NCBI GenBank assembly: GCA_937868245.1
Contig: CALMMI010000436.1
Coordinates: 1-9,934 of the forward strand
Direction: 5' to 3'
Source: an uncultured Ignavibacteria bacterium
Lineage (GTDB): Bacteria; Bacteroidota; Ignavibacteria; Kapaibacteriales; UBA961
Length of the DNA stretch: 9,934 bases
Shown here in pieces: positions 1 to 8,000 of the stretch. Under the pieces are notes generated by a model. That model was given only the letters and a program-made list of their open reading frames with translations, did not search any database and was not told the origin of the DNA. Both the position numbers and the translations under genes were made by a program. Positions within the stretch are counted from its first letter, which is position 1. Each line of letters begins with the position of its first letter.

Positions 1-13
1 TCACTTCCAAAGC

Positions 14-17
14 GAGG
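14..17 (+). promoter_or_regulatory. weak candidate ribosome binding site
   Basis: GAGG sits 5 nt before the ATG at 23. It is only four bases long, but its spacing fits and it favours this ATG, which is also the one immediately preceding a good signal peptide. Only 22 bases of upstream sequence are in the window, so no promoter can be judged. Confidence 0.35.
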
Positions 18-22
18 CAAAT

Positions 23-3000
23 ATGAGAATTTTTACTTCATTAAAACTTACTCGAATACTCCTTACCGTTGTTGCTGCAATGCTTTTTGCAGCGACTCCT
101 TCATATTCTCAACGGTGGGAAAAAATAGAACTTAACGAACCTTTTGCAAGCAACTACTGGTTGGATATTTTCTTTCTGCCGTCTAACCCTCAACTTGGTT
201 GGGTATGTGGTTACAAAAGTATGATAATGAGAACAATGGATGGTGGTCTTACGTGGGCAGGTACAACTGTAGAACCAACCGGAACCGTTCAACTGGAGAG
301 CATTCATTTCCCTACCCAATCTGTTGGTTATGCCTCCGGCTCCAAAAATATTTATAGAACAGTTAACGGTGGTGCTTCGTGGCAGAATGTAACACCGGAC
401 AGCGTTAGTTCACTATGGGGATGCTATTTTATTAATGCTGACACCGGAACCGTTATCGGTAGTGGTTGTGGTACATTAAAACAACAATTTTTCAGTACTA
501 CTAACGGCGGAACAACCTGGAAAAGATTTTTCGGTTCAGTATCAAATAGTGGACTTACCGATCTTATCCTAGACCAGACAGGCAGCGGCTACGCAATTAG
601 CAGCCAGTGGCTATGGAAAACCTTAGATACAGATTCCGGGAAAATATGGCAACCATATACGCAAACAGGTACAATGACTTGGCACGAAGAGATTACCCAT
701 GTAAAACGTTCGTTTTTGATACCGTGCGCCGGAACCAGTTGTACAGGAAGCAATAATATAGACGACGGCGGAGGTATGAGATTCAGCACCAATGACGGTT
801 CCGATTGGAGTAATTACAGTACTGTAAAACATAATTACGGTTCATTCTTACTGAGTGATTCGTCAGGATGGGTTTGCGGTTTAGGTGCTCAGATGTACTA
901 CACCTCCGATTACGGACAAACATGGCAGTTAAGAAACTGTGGAATCACTCAAAACTTAGACGACACATACTTCATCAACGACACCACAGGATGGGTTGTG
1001 GGCGATAAAGCAATTTATCATCTTACGTCTGCATACCGTTCAATCACTAAAAGCTCAATAAATTATGGGGATGCATGTTTCCCTGGTGTAAAGAATGATA
1101 CCTTGTATGTTAAAATTTCGTCGTTTTTTCAGGCATACGGTACGGTTCAGCTAACGGGGAATGATAAAGATGAATTTCGAATAATTGAACCGGGATCCAG
1201 TTTTATTGCTCCCGCATGTGATTCGATGCGAATTGTCATTCAATTCCATCCTACCTCCGACGGAGAAAAGTTAGCAAATGTTACTATACGTTTTTCTGAT
1301 CCATTTACAGAACTAACCATACCATTAACCGGAAAAACCAAACGGGTATCATCCTTCGCGACATCTGATACATTACTTTTCAAAGAAGCTCCTTGCGGCA
1401 AAGTAACCATTGATTCTTTGATTTTTAGAAATCCAAGTTCTGATACCGAAAGAGTTGTAAGGGTAGAACGTTTGAAGCAAGACAACCCGTTAAATCTTAT
1501 CTCGCCATTACCGTTGGTTCTTATTCCAAATGACAGCAGCAGTCTAAAATTTCAAATTTTTCCTGTTGATACCGGTTGGATTACAACTTATCATTTGGTT
1601 ACAATTGGTGTATGCAGCAAAGTTACAACCCAAAGGGCATACGGCACATCGCCGATAATAAGCACACCGGCAGACAGGACAATGCTGCTGAATTGTAATT
1701 CGTATATGCTTGATACGATTTATATCTCAAATACAGGCAACATGCCTTTGGTGATTCCCTCGTTGAGAGTACTCGGTATTGATTCCAATGATTATAAAAT
1801 AATTGGTTTTACCTCGGGTGGATCTTTACCCCTTACCATTGCTCCCAAAGGAAAAACCGGAGTTATTCTCAGATTTGGTCCGGTTGCTGCCGGTCAGCAA
1901 AAATTAGCTATTCTAAGAATCGAAAACAATGACTCAACAAGTGTTCGTGGACCTATGAACCCTCGGGATGTATATCTTGTAGGTTTACTTGGCAGTTCTA
2001 TCCTGAGTGTTTCCGATACAGTAATTAATTGTGGGGATATATGCTTAAACAGTACTGAAAAATTTAAGTTTAAAATTAAAAATATCGGTAGCGCTCCCGC
2101 TAAGATAACAGCACTCAACAATAAGGAGCGGACATTTAGCTTTTCAGCAAATATTGGGTCGGAGGTCGGACAGGTTGATTCCATAACTATTACTGTTTTC
2201 GCAACGCCGGATAAAGAAGGAATTATAAACGATACATTACGTTTCACATTAGACCCTTGCGGGGAGAATTTTGCAGTAGCATTATATTGCAGAGGTGTCA
2301 ATACAGCACTTGAAAGTTCACCCGTTGAGCTTCGTGAGACAATCCAAAGCAACCGTATAGTAAAACGGAGTATCTCGGTAAAATCTACCGGGAACGTACC
2401 CGCTATTATTAATTCCATTACTCTCACTCCTCCACGTCCTGACTGGAGGTTAGTTGATATTCCACCACTGCCAGATACGCTTGATGCTAATGAACAGTTA
2501 TTAGTAAATGTGGAGTTTTCTGCCGCAGATGATGCTCTCTTTACCGGAAAAGTATGCTTTGGTGCAACCGAATATTGCCCTGTTCAAATCTGTGTACCCA
2601 TTCAAGTACAAAGTGTAGCTTCCCGTATTGGATTTTCGGTATCTGAGCTTGATTTCGGTGATAATTATTGTGTATTGCCAAACAGCAGAAAAACACTTAG
2701 AGTCACAAACGAAGGAACAGTTAGAGATACCATTAATATTGCTCTTACTAAGGGTTCACCTGTTTATACTCTTGTAAACCCAAGCTCAGGTTCGCTCGAA
2801 CTTGATGGAGGAATTTCAGGTACTGTCGAAGTAGAGTACAAACCAACAAGCGAGGGAATTCATCTCGGCGAATTGTCAATTTGGTCTGTTAAACAGGATA
2901 CAGTTAGATTTTCAGTACCATTACGTGGTTCTTTCGCACGAACCAATACAACGGTAACTTCAACAATCCCAAAAAGAATACTTGAATTATGTGATTTGCC

Positions 3001-4261
3001 TGTATATGACACAGTGGTTTTACAAAACACAGGGTCAATTACCGATACAATCTTAATCACTTCGAGTTCTACTCAAACAGGGTTTAGTATCTCTCCCTCA
3101 GACATGATAATACTACCACCGGGTTCAACACAATCAGCAATTATTACTACTGCACCACCTGCATTTCAATCCATAGGAACTTATCCACAAATCTATACCT
3201 TTACTTGTAATTGCTCCGGAAAATTCGATGTTCAGGTGGAATGTACTATAATTCGCCCAAAACTACTTATCACTCCGCCATCATTAGATTTTGGAAGAAT
3301 TTCACAAGGTGATACAAGTTTTCAAGAAATTATAATTAGTAATCCGACATCAACTCTCAAAAAAGTCTTTGGAGTTGAACTGGAGAACGGGACACCTGAT
3401 TTTACCTATGTAGCCCCCAATTTACCGCTTCTGCTCCAACCTGGAGCCAAGGATACCCTTCCTATCCGTTTTATAGCCTATTCCGAAGGAAAACATACGG
3501 GTGTTTTACGTATTCTTGAACAATCATCTTGCCGCGATACAACAATCATTGATTTGAAAGCCGATGTATTCCACGAGAGTTTCAGTGGAAAAGTTGTATT
3601 GGATGAATACAGCACAAAATATGGTGCATTACTTACAATTCCGTTACACCTTGAACAATCTCTTTTATCGTCCGGTATTGAAAAACTTACCTCGGAGATT
3701 GAGTTTGACAATAAACTGTTGATGATTATCCATGTAACCCGTGCCGGAGATACAATCCCCTACACTTTAGAAAAGGGACTTTTAACAGTAGTTCAAAATT
3801 CGACACCAAATGATACCCTTGGTGATTTTGGCGAAGTATTTTCGATTAATGCTCTTACCTTGCTTTCTGCACCGGATACAACTACGCTTCACATCAAGAA
3901 ATTTGAGATTGAAGCAAGAAAAGATATCACAATTGAGAAAAAAGACGGTTTCCTGACAATTGACGATGGCTGCCATATTGCTCTGGGGCTTACCGCAATG
4001 CCTACGCTTACAACACAAATTTCTTCTCCAATTCCAACTCGTGATAAGATTGAGCTGCTTCTTAAATCAACAATAGGTCAAGTAGCAAATATTACGATTA
4101 CCGATATTGTGGGTGAAACAAGATATTCAGCTTCTACTTCTGTAACTCAAACGCCTTCCCTATTTTCAATTTCGACACACGAACTACCTGCCGGGGTGTA
4201 TTTCTTAACAGTAAGTTCATACGGAAGAACTTTCCGTGAGAAGATTGTGGTAGTTAAGTAA
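23..4261 (+). CDS. large secreted T9SS cargo: YCF48-type propeller plus HYDIN/choice-of-anchor-D Ig-like modules
   Basis: A complete 1412-residue exported protein; the precise role is unknown. Residues 1-29 form a signal peptide (basic start, hydrophobic core at 11-24, likely cleavage after S29 before QRWEK). Residues 31-335 carry six YCF48/Asp-box repeats, with boxes TMDGGLTW (71-78), TVNGGASW (113-120), TTNGGTTW (159-166), a degenerate one near 201-209, STNDGSDW (255-262) and TSDYGQTW (294-301), alternating with GWVCG / GWVVG-type strands typical of the family. Residues about 340-1180 are roughly eight Ig-like modules of the ASPM/SPD-2/HYDIN (choice-of-anchor D) type, recognised by recurring LDFG, ISNTG / VTNEG / LQNTG and VxFxP strands. 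Residues about 1185-1317 may be cohesin-like. Residues 1330-1412 are a T9SS type A sorting domain (SSPIPTRDKIEL, then LPAGVYFLTV and a basic end). Known of the family: Sec export, then outer-membrane passage by T9SS. Surface binding or structural use is inference. No catalytic motif was found. The gene is followed by a hairpin at 4281. Confidence 0.93.
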   Translation: MRIFTSLKLTRILLTVVAAMLFAATPSYSQRWEKIELNEPFASNYWLDIFFLPSNPQLGWVCGYKSMIMRTMDGGLTWAGTTVEPTGTVQLESIHFPTQSVGYASGSKNIYRTVNGGASWQNVTPDSVSSLWGCYFINADTGTVIGSGCGTLKQQFFSTTNGGTTWKRFFGSVSNSGLTDLILDQTGSGYAISSQWLWKTLDTDSGKIWQPYTQTGTMTWHEEITHVKRSFLIPCAGTSCTGSNNIDDGGGMRFSTNDGSDWSNYSTVKHNYGSFLLSDSSGWVCGLGAQMYYTSDYGQTWQLRNCGITQNLDDTYFINDTTGWVVGDKAIYHLTSAYRSITKSSINYGDACFPGVKNDTLYVKISSFFQAYGTVQLTGNDKDEFRIIEPGSSFIAPACDSMRIVIQFHPTSDGEKLANVTIRFSDPFTELTIPLTGKTKRVSSFATSDTLLFKEAPCGKVTIDSLIFRNPSSDTERVVRVERLKQDNPLNLISPLPLVLIPNDSSSLKFQIFPVDTGWITTYHLVTIGVCSKVTTQRAYGTSPIISTPADRTMLLNCNSYMLDTIYISNTGNMPLVIPSLRVLGIDSNDYKIIGFTSGGSLPLTIAPKGKTGVILRFGPVAAGQQKLAILRIENNDSTSVRGPMNPRDVYLVGLLGSSILSVSDTVINCGDICLNSTEKFKFKIKNIGSAPAKITALNNKERTFSFSANIGSEVGQVDSITITVFATPDKEGIINDTLRFTLDPCGENFAVALYCRGVNTALESSPVELRETIQSNRIVKRSISVKSTGNVPAIINSITLTPPRPDWRLVDIPPLPDTLDANEQLLVNVEFSAADDALFTGKVCFGATEYCPVQICVPIQVQSVASRIGFSVSELDFGDNYCVLPNSRKTLRVTNEGTVRDTINIALTKGSPVYTLVNPSSGSLELDGGISGTVEVEYKPTSEGIHLGELSIWSVKQDTVRFSVPLRGSFARTNTTVTSTIPKRILELCDLPVYDTVVLQNTGSITDTILITSSSTQTGFSISPSDMIILPPGSTQSAIITTAPPAFQSIGTYPQIYTFTCNCSGKFDVQVECTIIRPKLLITPPSLDFGRISQGDTSFQEIIISNPTSTLKKVFGVELENGTPDFTYVAPNLPLLLQPGAKDTLPIRFIAYSEGKHTGVLRILEQSSCRDTTIIDLKADVFHESFSGKVVLDEYSTKYGALLTIPLHLEQSLLSSGIEKLTSEIEFDNKLLMIIHVTRAGDTIPYTLEKGLLTVVQNSTPNDTLGDFGEVFSINALTLLSAPDTTTLHIKKFEIEARKDITIEKKDGFLTIDDGCHIALGLTAMPTLTTQISSPIPTRDKIELLLKSTIGQVANITITDIVGETRYSASTSVTQTPSLFSISTHELPAGVYFLTVSSYGRTFREKIVVVK

Positions 4262-4280
4262 GTATATAAATGAAATGAAA

Positions 4281-4313
4281 CACCCCATTAGATTTGTGTA
4301 ATCTAATGGGGTG
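4281..4313 (+). terminator. perfect hairpin just after the first cargo gene, probable terminator
   Basis: A perfect 13-bp stem, CACCCCATTAGAT (4281-4293) with ATCTAATGGGGTG (4301-4313), closes a 7-nt loop; A4280 and T4314 extend it by one pair. It starts 20 nt after the TAA of the plus-strand gene. The T-run that follows is poor (TGCTGTTTT), so intrinsic termination is likely but not textbook. It may also act as a 3' end stabiliser. Confidence 0.7.
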
Positions 4314-4415
4314 TGCTGTTTTACAGGACTAAGGACGCTAATCTGGAGTTAGCAATTCAAGTCATGACAATTACTTACCGATGCACACTGAATAGTTATA
4401 AAATCACTTTATGTC

Positions 4416-4442
4416 AGGTCGGATGTTTACCACCATGTATTA
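4416..4442 (+). repeat. intergenic repeat type A, copy 1
   Basis: This 27-nt stretch begins AGGTCGGATGT and matches the stretch at 4747-4773 at 20 of 27 positions without gaps; the first 11 bases are identical and most of the differences are transitions. The pattern suggests two old copies of one element. It is not strongly self-complementary in this copy. Confidence 0.6.
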
Positions 4443-4462
4443 GGTTGTTATAAAATTGTAGT

Positions 4463-4480
4463 GATGCACCGTAGTGCATC
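4463..4480. repeat. perfect hairpin, probable compact version of repeat type A
   Basis: GATGCAC (4463-4469), loop CGTA, GTGCATC (4474-4480) form a perfect 7-bp stem with a 4-nt loop. It resembles the core of the type A repeat at 4753-4773 (GATGTATG, CCGTC, GTGCATTG), so it may be a better preserved or shortened copy of the same hairpin. There is no T-run after it, which argues against a terminator. Confidence 0.5.
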
Positions 4481-4560
4481 TCAGAGGCCTGGAGTTTCCC
4501 ACAGTACAGGAAGGCACACTGCAATCTCTACATTATAATTACTCACAGCACGGCAGTAAA

Positions 4561-4572
4561 CAACCGACCTTC
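4561..4572 (-). repeat. half-site of the GGTCGGTTG palindrome (type C)
   Basis: CAACCGACCTTC is the exact reverse complement of 4692-4703 and is identical to 4810-4821. In this copy the matching other arm is absent. The sequence that follows it (CGTATCTGCGGAAA at about 4582-4595) resembles that following the copy at 4810 (CGTATAATACGGAAA at 4830-4844), so the repeat unit seems longer than the palindrome itself. Confidence 0.65.
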
Positions 4573-4688
4573 TTTTTTATGCGTATCTGCGGAAAATCAG
4601 TTGCAAATGCCACGACTTTGTTGTTTGATATTTTTATATCCTGACAATGCGCGTCTGAATACTACCGCTATTCCAAAGAGATGTTTCA

Positions 4689-4715
4689 CAGGAAGGTCGG
4701 TTGTACCAACCGACT
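4689..4715. repeat. palindromic intergenic repeat type C, copy 1
   Basis: GTCGGTTG (4696-4703), loop TAC, CAACCGAC (4707-4714) form a perfect 8-bp stem, with a G-T pair possible outside it. The left part, CAGGAAGGTCGGTTG (4689-4703), is an exact 15-nt inverted match of 4810-4824. This is a REP-like palindrome. No transposase gene is near it. Confidence 0.7.
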
Positions 4716-4746
4716 ATCACCACTTACCATATTTGGTATTGTGTTA

Positions 4747-4773
4747 AGGTCGGATGTATGCCGTCGTGCATTG
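4747..4773 (+). repeat. intergenic repeat type A, copy 2
   Basis: It begins AGGTCGGATGT and aligns without gaps to 4416-4442 at 20 of 27 positions. Its second half can fold weakly (ATGTA against TGCAT with one wobble pair), like the perfect hairpin at 4463-4480. It lies 32 nt after type C copy 1 and 21 nt before type C copy 2, so the two repeat kinds alternate here. Confidence 0.6.
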
Positions 4774-4794
4774 TTTTTGTAAATCAATTATGGG

Positions 4795-4824
4795 TCAGGC
4801 CGGTTGCTACAACCGACCTTCCTG
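4795..4824. repeat. palindromic intergenic repeat type C, copy 2
   Basis: AGGCCGGTTG (4797-4806), loop CTA, CAACCGACCT (4810-4819) form a 10-bp stem with a single C-A mismatch at 4800/4816; the mismatch is explained by a T-to-C change relative to copy 1 (GGTCGG to GGCCGG). The right arm with flank, CAACCGACCTTCCTG (4810-4824), is an exact 15-nt inverted match of 4689-4703. Confidence 0.7.
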
Positions 4825-4846
4825 CTAAACGTATAATACGGAAAGT

Positions 4847-4863
4847 AGTTTGTAGCAACTGAC
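4847..4863. repeat. possible degenerate type C repeat
   Basis: AGTTTGTAGCAACTGAC looks like the type C core (GGTTG, short loop, CAACCGAC) with G-to-A and C-to-T changes. Only a 4-bp stem remains (AGTT with AACT). It is listed because it lies directly in the same cluster; alone it would not be convincing. Confidence 0.3.
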
Positions 4864-5014
4864 TTGACTTTTGTAGTTTTTTTATAACATAGCAATACAC
4901 AACAGTAATATATTTACGCTTGTTTGATTTTCATGCAGCAGCTTAATTTTATTTTTCAATTGTCCAACAAACAACTTCTCGACAATTTGCTCTCCATACA
5001 ATTGCTTCATAACT

Positions 5015-5053
5015 AAAGAAGCCCGTCAGATGTAAAATCAGACGGGCTTCTTT
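5015..5053 (-). terminator. strong intrinsic terminator, probably bidirectional
   Basis: AAAGAAGCCCGTC (5015-5027) pairs perfectly with GACGGGCTTCTTT (5041-5053) over 13 bp; inside, after an A-A mismatch, GAT and ATC add three more pairs around a 5-nt loop. The hairpin begins 18 nt after the TAA of the minus-strand gene that ends at 5072. On the minus strand the stem is followed by TTCTTTAGTTAT and on the plus strand by TTCTTTGTT, so it can end transcripts from both directions and would separate the two convergent genes. Confidence 0.85.
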
Positions 5054-5071
5054 GTTAACTGCTTAGTAAGA

Positions 5072-8000
5072 TTATTCTTTAATAATCTTACGCATCCATT
5101 TTTGTTCACCTGCCGTTACCGTAAAAATATACGTTCCTGCGGGGAATTCTTTTACTGAAATAGTTTGATTCACAGATAACCCGTTTGCCGGGAACTGAAA
5201 CGATTCCATCTTAGTGCCATTAGTGTTTGTAATTTCTAGATATACATCATTTGACGATTTCATTGTTACATTAAGGGTAACTGTATTGATTGTAGGGTTA
5301 GGGAAAATTTGCAATGAGTTTGCATATTGATCCTCGTCCACACCAACAGCACCAATTGTTTCTTCATTGGATAAAGTTCCGCATCCACCTGTATTGAATA
5401 CCATAACTGCCACTTTTTTCCCAATTTCCGTTTTAGCAGGTATAAATTTTTGCGATGTTGCACCCGGTACATCCACACCGGCAATCTTCCATTGATACTT
5501 GGAATTTGGAGTTGCAATAAGAGTATCCTGAACTGCCGTAATTGTAGGTACAGGAGGAGCAGGAGCTGCCTTAACCGTATAAGCTGCAGATGTGCCGACA
5601 CAACCTGTTGAATTTGTTGCCGTTACGATATAAACTCCTGGTTTAGTTACAACGAGCTTACGGGTAGTGTCATTTGGTTTGTCTGTATTCCATTTAAGTT
5701 TATATGCTGTAAAGCCGAATCCTACATCCAAGGTAATCGGTTTTCCTTCACAAGCTGAAGAATCGGCAACATCACCTTTGATAACAGGTATTTTTTTGGC
5801 TGCCACCGTAACAACAGTAACAGGTGAAGAACCTGAACAGCCCGAACCATCTGTACCTACAACACTATAGTTACCCGTTTGTTTTACAAAAATAGATTGT
5901 GTAGTTGCACCTGTTGACCATCTATATGATACAAAACCTGCATTAGCTGTTAATTGTACACTATCGCCGTCACAAATTGATGTTTTACCACCCGAAACAG
6001 CCACAGTAACGGCAGGAGCATTACAATTAACAAGATCTACTTCCCATACCCCACGCCCGAACGTACCTGCACGAAGTTTGCTTGCAGTATAATTAATTTC
6101 AACTGAGGCAACAATAACATTTGGCAAACCTTCATTATACTGTATCCATTGCCCCGTAGAATTATCTCGATAATAGACACCTACATCAGTTCCTACATAT
6201 AATCTGTCGGGTGAGTTTTTTTGATACACCAAAGAATTGACCGGGATTTTAGGTAAACCTTCAGATATATCTGTCCATGAATTTCCTGCATCATCAGATT
6301 GGAATACTGATCTACCGCTAAATCCTGTGGCAGTAATCCATATTTTCCGTGGTGAAGTAGGATGTACAGTAATGCTGCTTATACTTCCGGTTGGCAAGGT
6401 AACAGGTTCCCAAGATGATCCTCCTGTTGAGGTTTTATACATTGCATCCGGACTTCCTGCATATAAATAACTATTAGAAGATGGCGCAATAGCTAGATTT
6501 GTTAACGTTTGTATATTATTAAAATTAGATATTTTAGACCATTTATTTGCTGCATATTTCCAAACATTACGATACCCGACATATACACCTAATGCAACAG
6601 TAGGATCAAGAACATAAGGAGTAATCCACGCCCCACCTTCAGTACCACCTGTAACAAAACTACTTGCGGCAAAGCCTGAAAAATTAGCTCCACCATCTTG
6701 AGAACGACCAATAGAACCATTTTGCGAGGCAGCATACATGTTTCTCGGATTGGTTTGGTCTATAAGACACAACATACCATCACCACCATAGACCTGAGCC
6801 CAAGTAGTTTGGTTTTTCATTAGATTTGTACCATTATCCTGAGCACTGCCAATAATTGTATATGCACTGCTTGGTGAAGAACTGATACGGTAAAATTGCA
6901 TTATCCCCATACCTGCACTTAAATCACTCCATGTATTACCATTATTTTTTGTTTGAAACACCCCGCCATCTGTCCCTGCAAAAACTGCCGATGTATTATC
7001 TTCCGTAGTTACCAAATCATGAACATCTGCATGTACATAAGGTTTACCTCCTGCTCCTGTCCAATGAGCACTAACAGTCCAAGTTCCTCCGCCATTTGTT
7101 GATTTCCAAATATTGATACCACCAATGTAGATAGTATTTGCATTTACAGGAGATACGGCAATAGCAAGGTCGTAGTAACCTTGTTGAGTGTAATCAAAAT
7201 CATCCGAGCCGTCTAGTGCTCTTCCTAAAATGTTGGGCGTAGTAGCCTTAACCTGCCAATTAGCTCCGGAATTTGTGGAGGAATAGAACCCGGCAAATCC
7301 ACCTCGTCCAGCATAATCTGTACCTGGCCCGCGTGAACAAAGTGCATATACAACCTCAGGATCATCCACTGATACGCCTAATGCAATTCGCTCTACCCCA
7401 TTTTTACCAGATCCTGAAATTCCTGCAGGAAGTGCTTTCCACGAAACACCTTCGTTAATAGAATGATATATGGAGTTTCCAATCGAAGCATAGATGAACG
7501 TAGGATCATCGGGTTTAAATTCCATATCATTCACATTACCACTTAGTGCTTGAGTCCATGTTGTACCACCATCAACTGTACGGTAAATTCCCCCATCCGT
7601 ACCCGCAAATAATATTTGCGGGTTAGTTGGTGAAATCAACAAGCGGTGTATTTTACGCTGAATTGAAGTTTGCCAATTTAGTCCTGTTGGCTCCCATGTT
7701 GTTCCACCATCTGTAGATTTAAGAACCCCCACACTATAACTTACTGGATTTTGAGTACTTGCAAATGTAGCATCGCCATCTCCGGTTGCAATGTAAACCA
7801 AGTTTGGATCTGAAACAGTAGTTGCAATATCGGTAACGCCCATCGATGGAATACCATCGGTTTTAGGTTTCCAGGTCACTCCTCTGTCAGTACTTAGCCA
7901 AGCACCGCCTGCTGCAGTTCCTGCCCAAATATTATTAGGAAAATCCAAGTTCAGGTGGATTCTATTTACTCTACCTGCTCCACTGCCTTGAGCAGCACCG

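Larger units (their letters stand above)
4262..5071. other. 810-bp convergent intergenic region, gene-free and repeat-rich
   Basis: No convincing coding region was seen on either strand. It is bounded by a terminator hairpin for each of the two converging genes. Between about 4410 and 4865 it carries several related short palindromes and their half-sites (listed separately), many differing by transitions, as expected of decaying repeat copies. GTTATAAAAT also occurs twice (4395-4404 and 4447-4456), though being AT-rich this may be chance. The stretch 4870-5010 is AT-rich with nothing recognisable. No tRNA or known small RNA was recognised. Confidence 0.75.

Noticed and set aside
1894..2427. 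177-codon open frame on the minus strand inside the first large gene
   Set aside because: It lies wholly antisense to a strongly supported Ig-like coding region, has no recognisable domain, and its composition fits a mirror of the sense frame.
4334..4353. Small hairpin GCTAA / TTAGC at 4337-4353
   Set aside because: Only five pairs plus a wobble with a 7-nt loop; this is expected by chance in AT-rich DNA and shows no tie to the other repeats.
4410..4866. CRISPR-like array
   Set aside because: The repeats are of two kinds, occur in both orientations, are spaced irregularly and are diverged; no cas gene is present.
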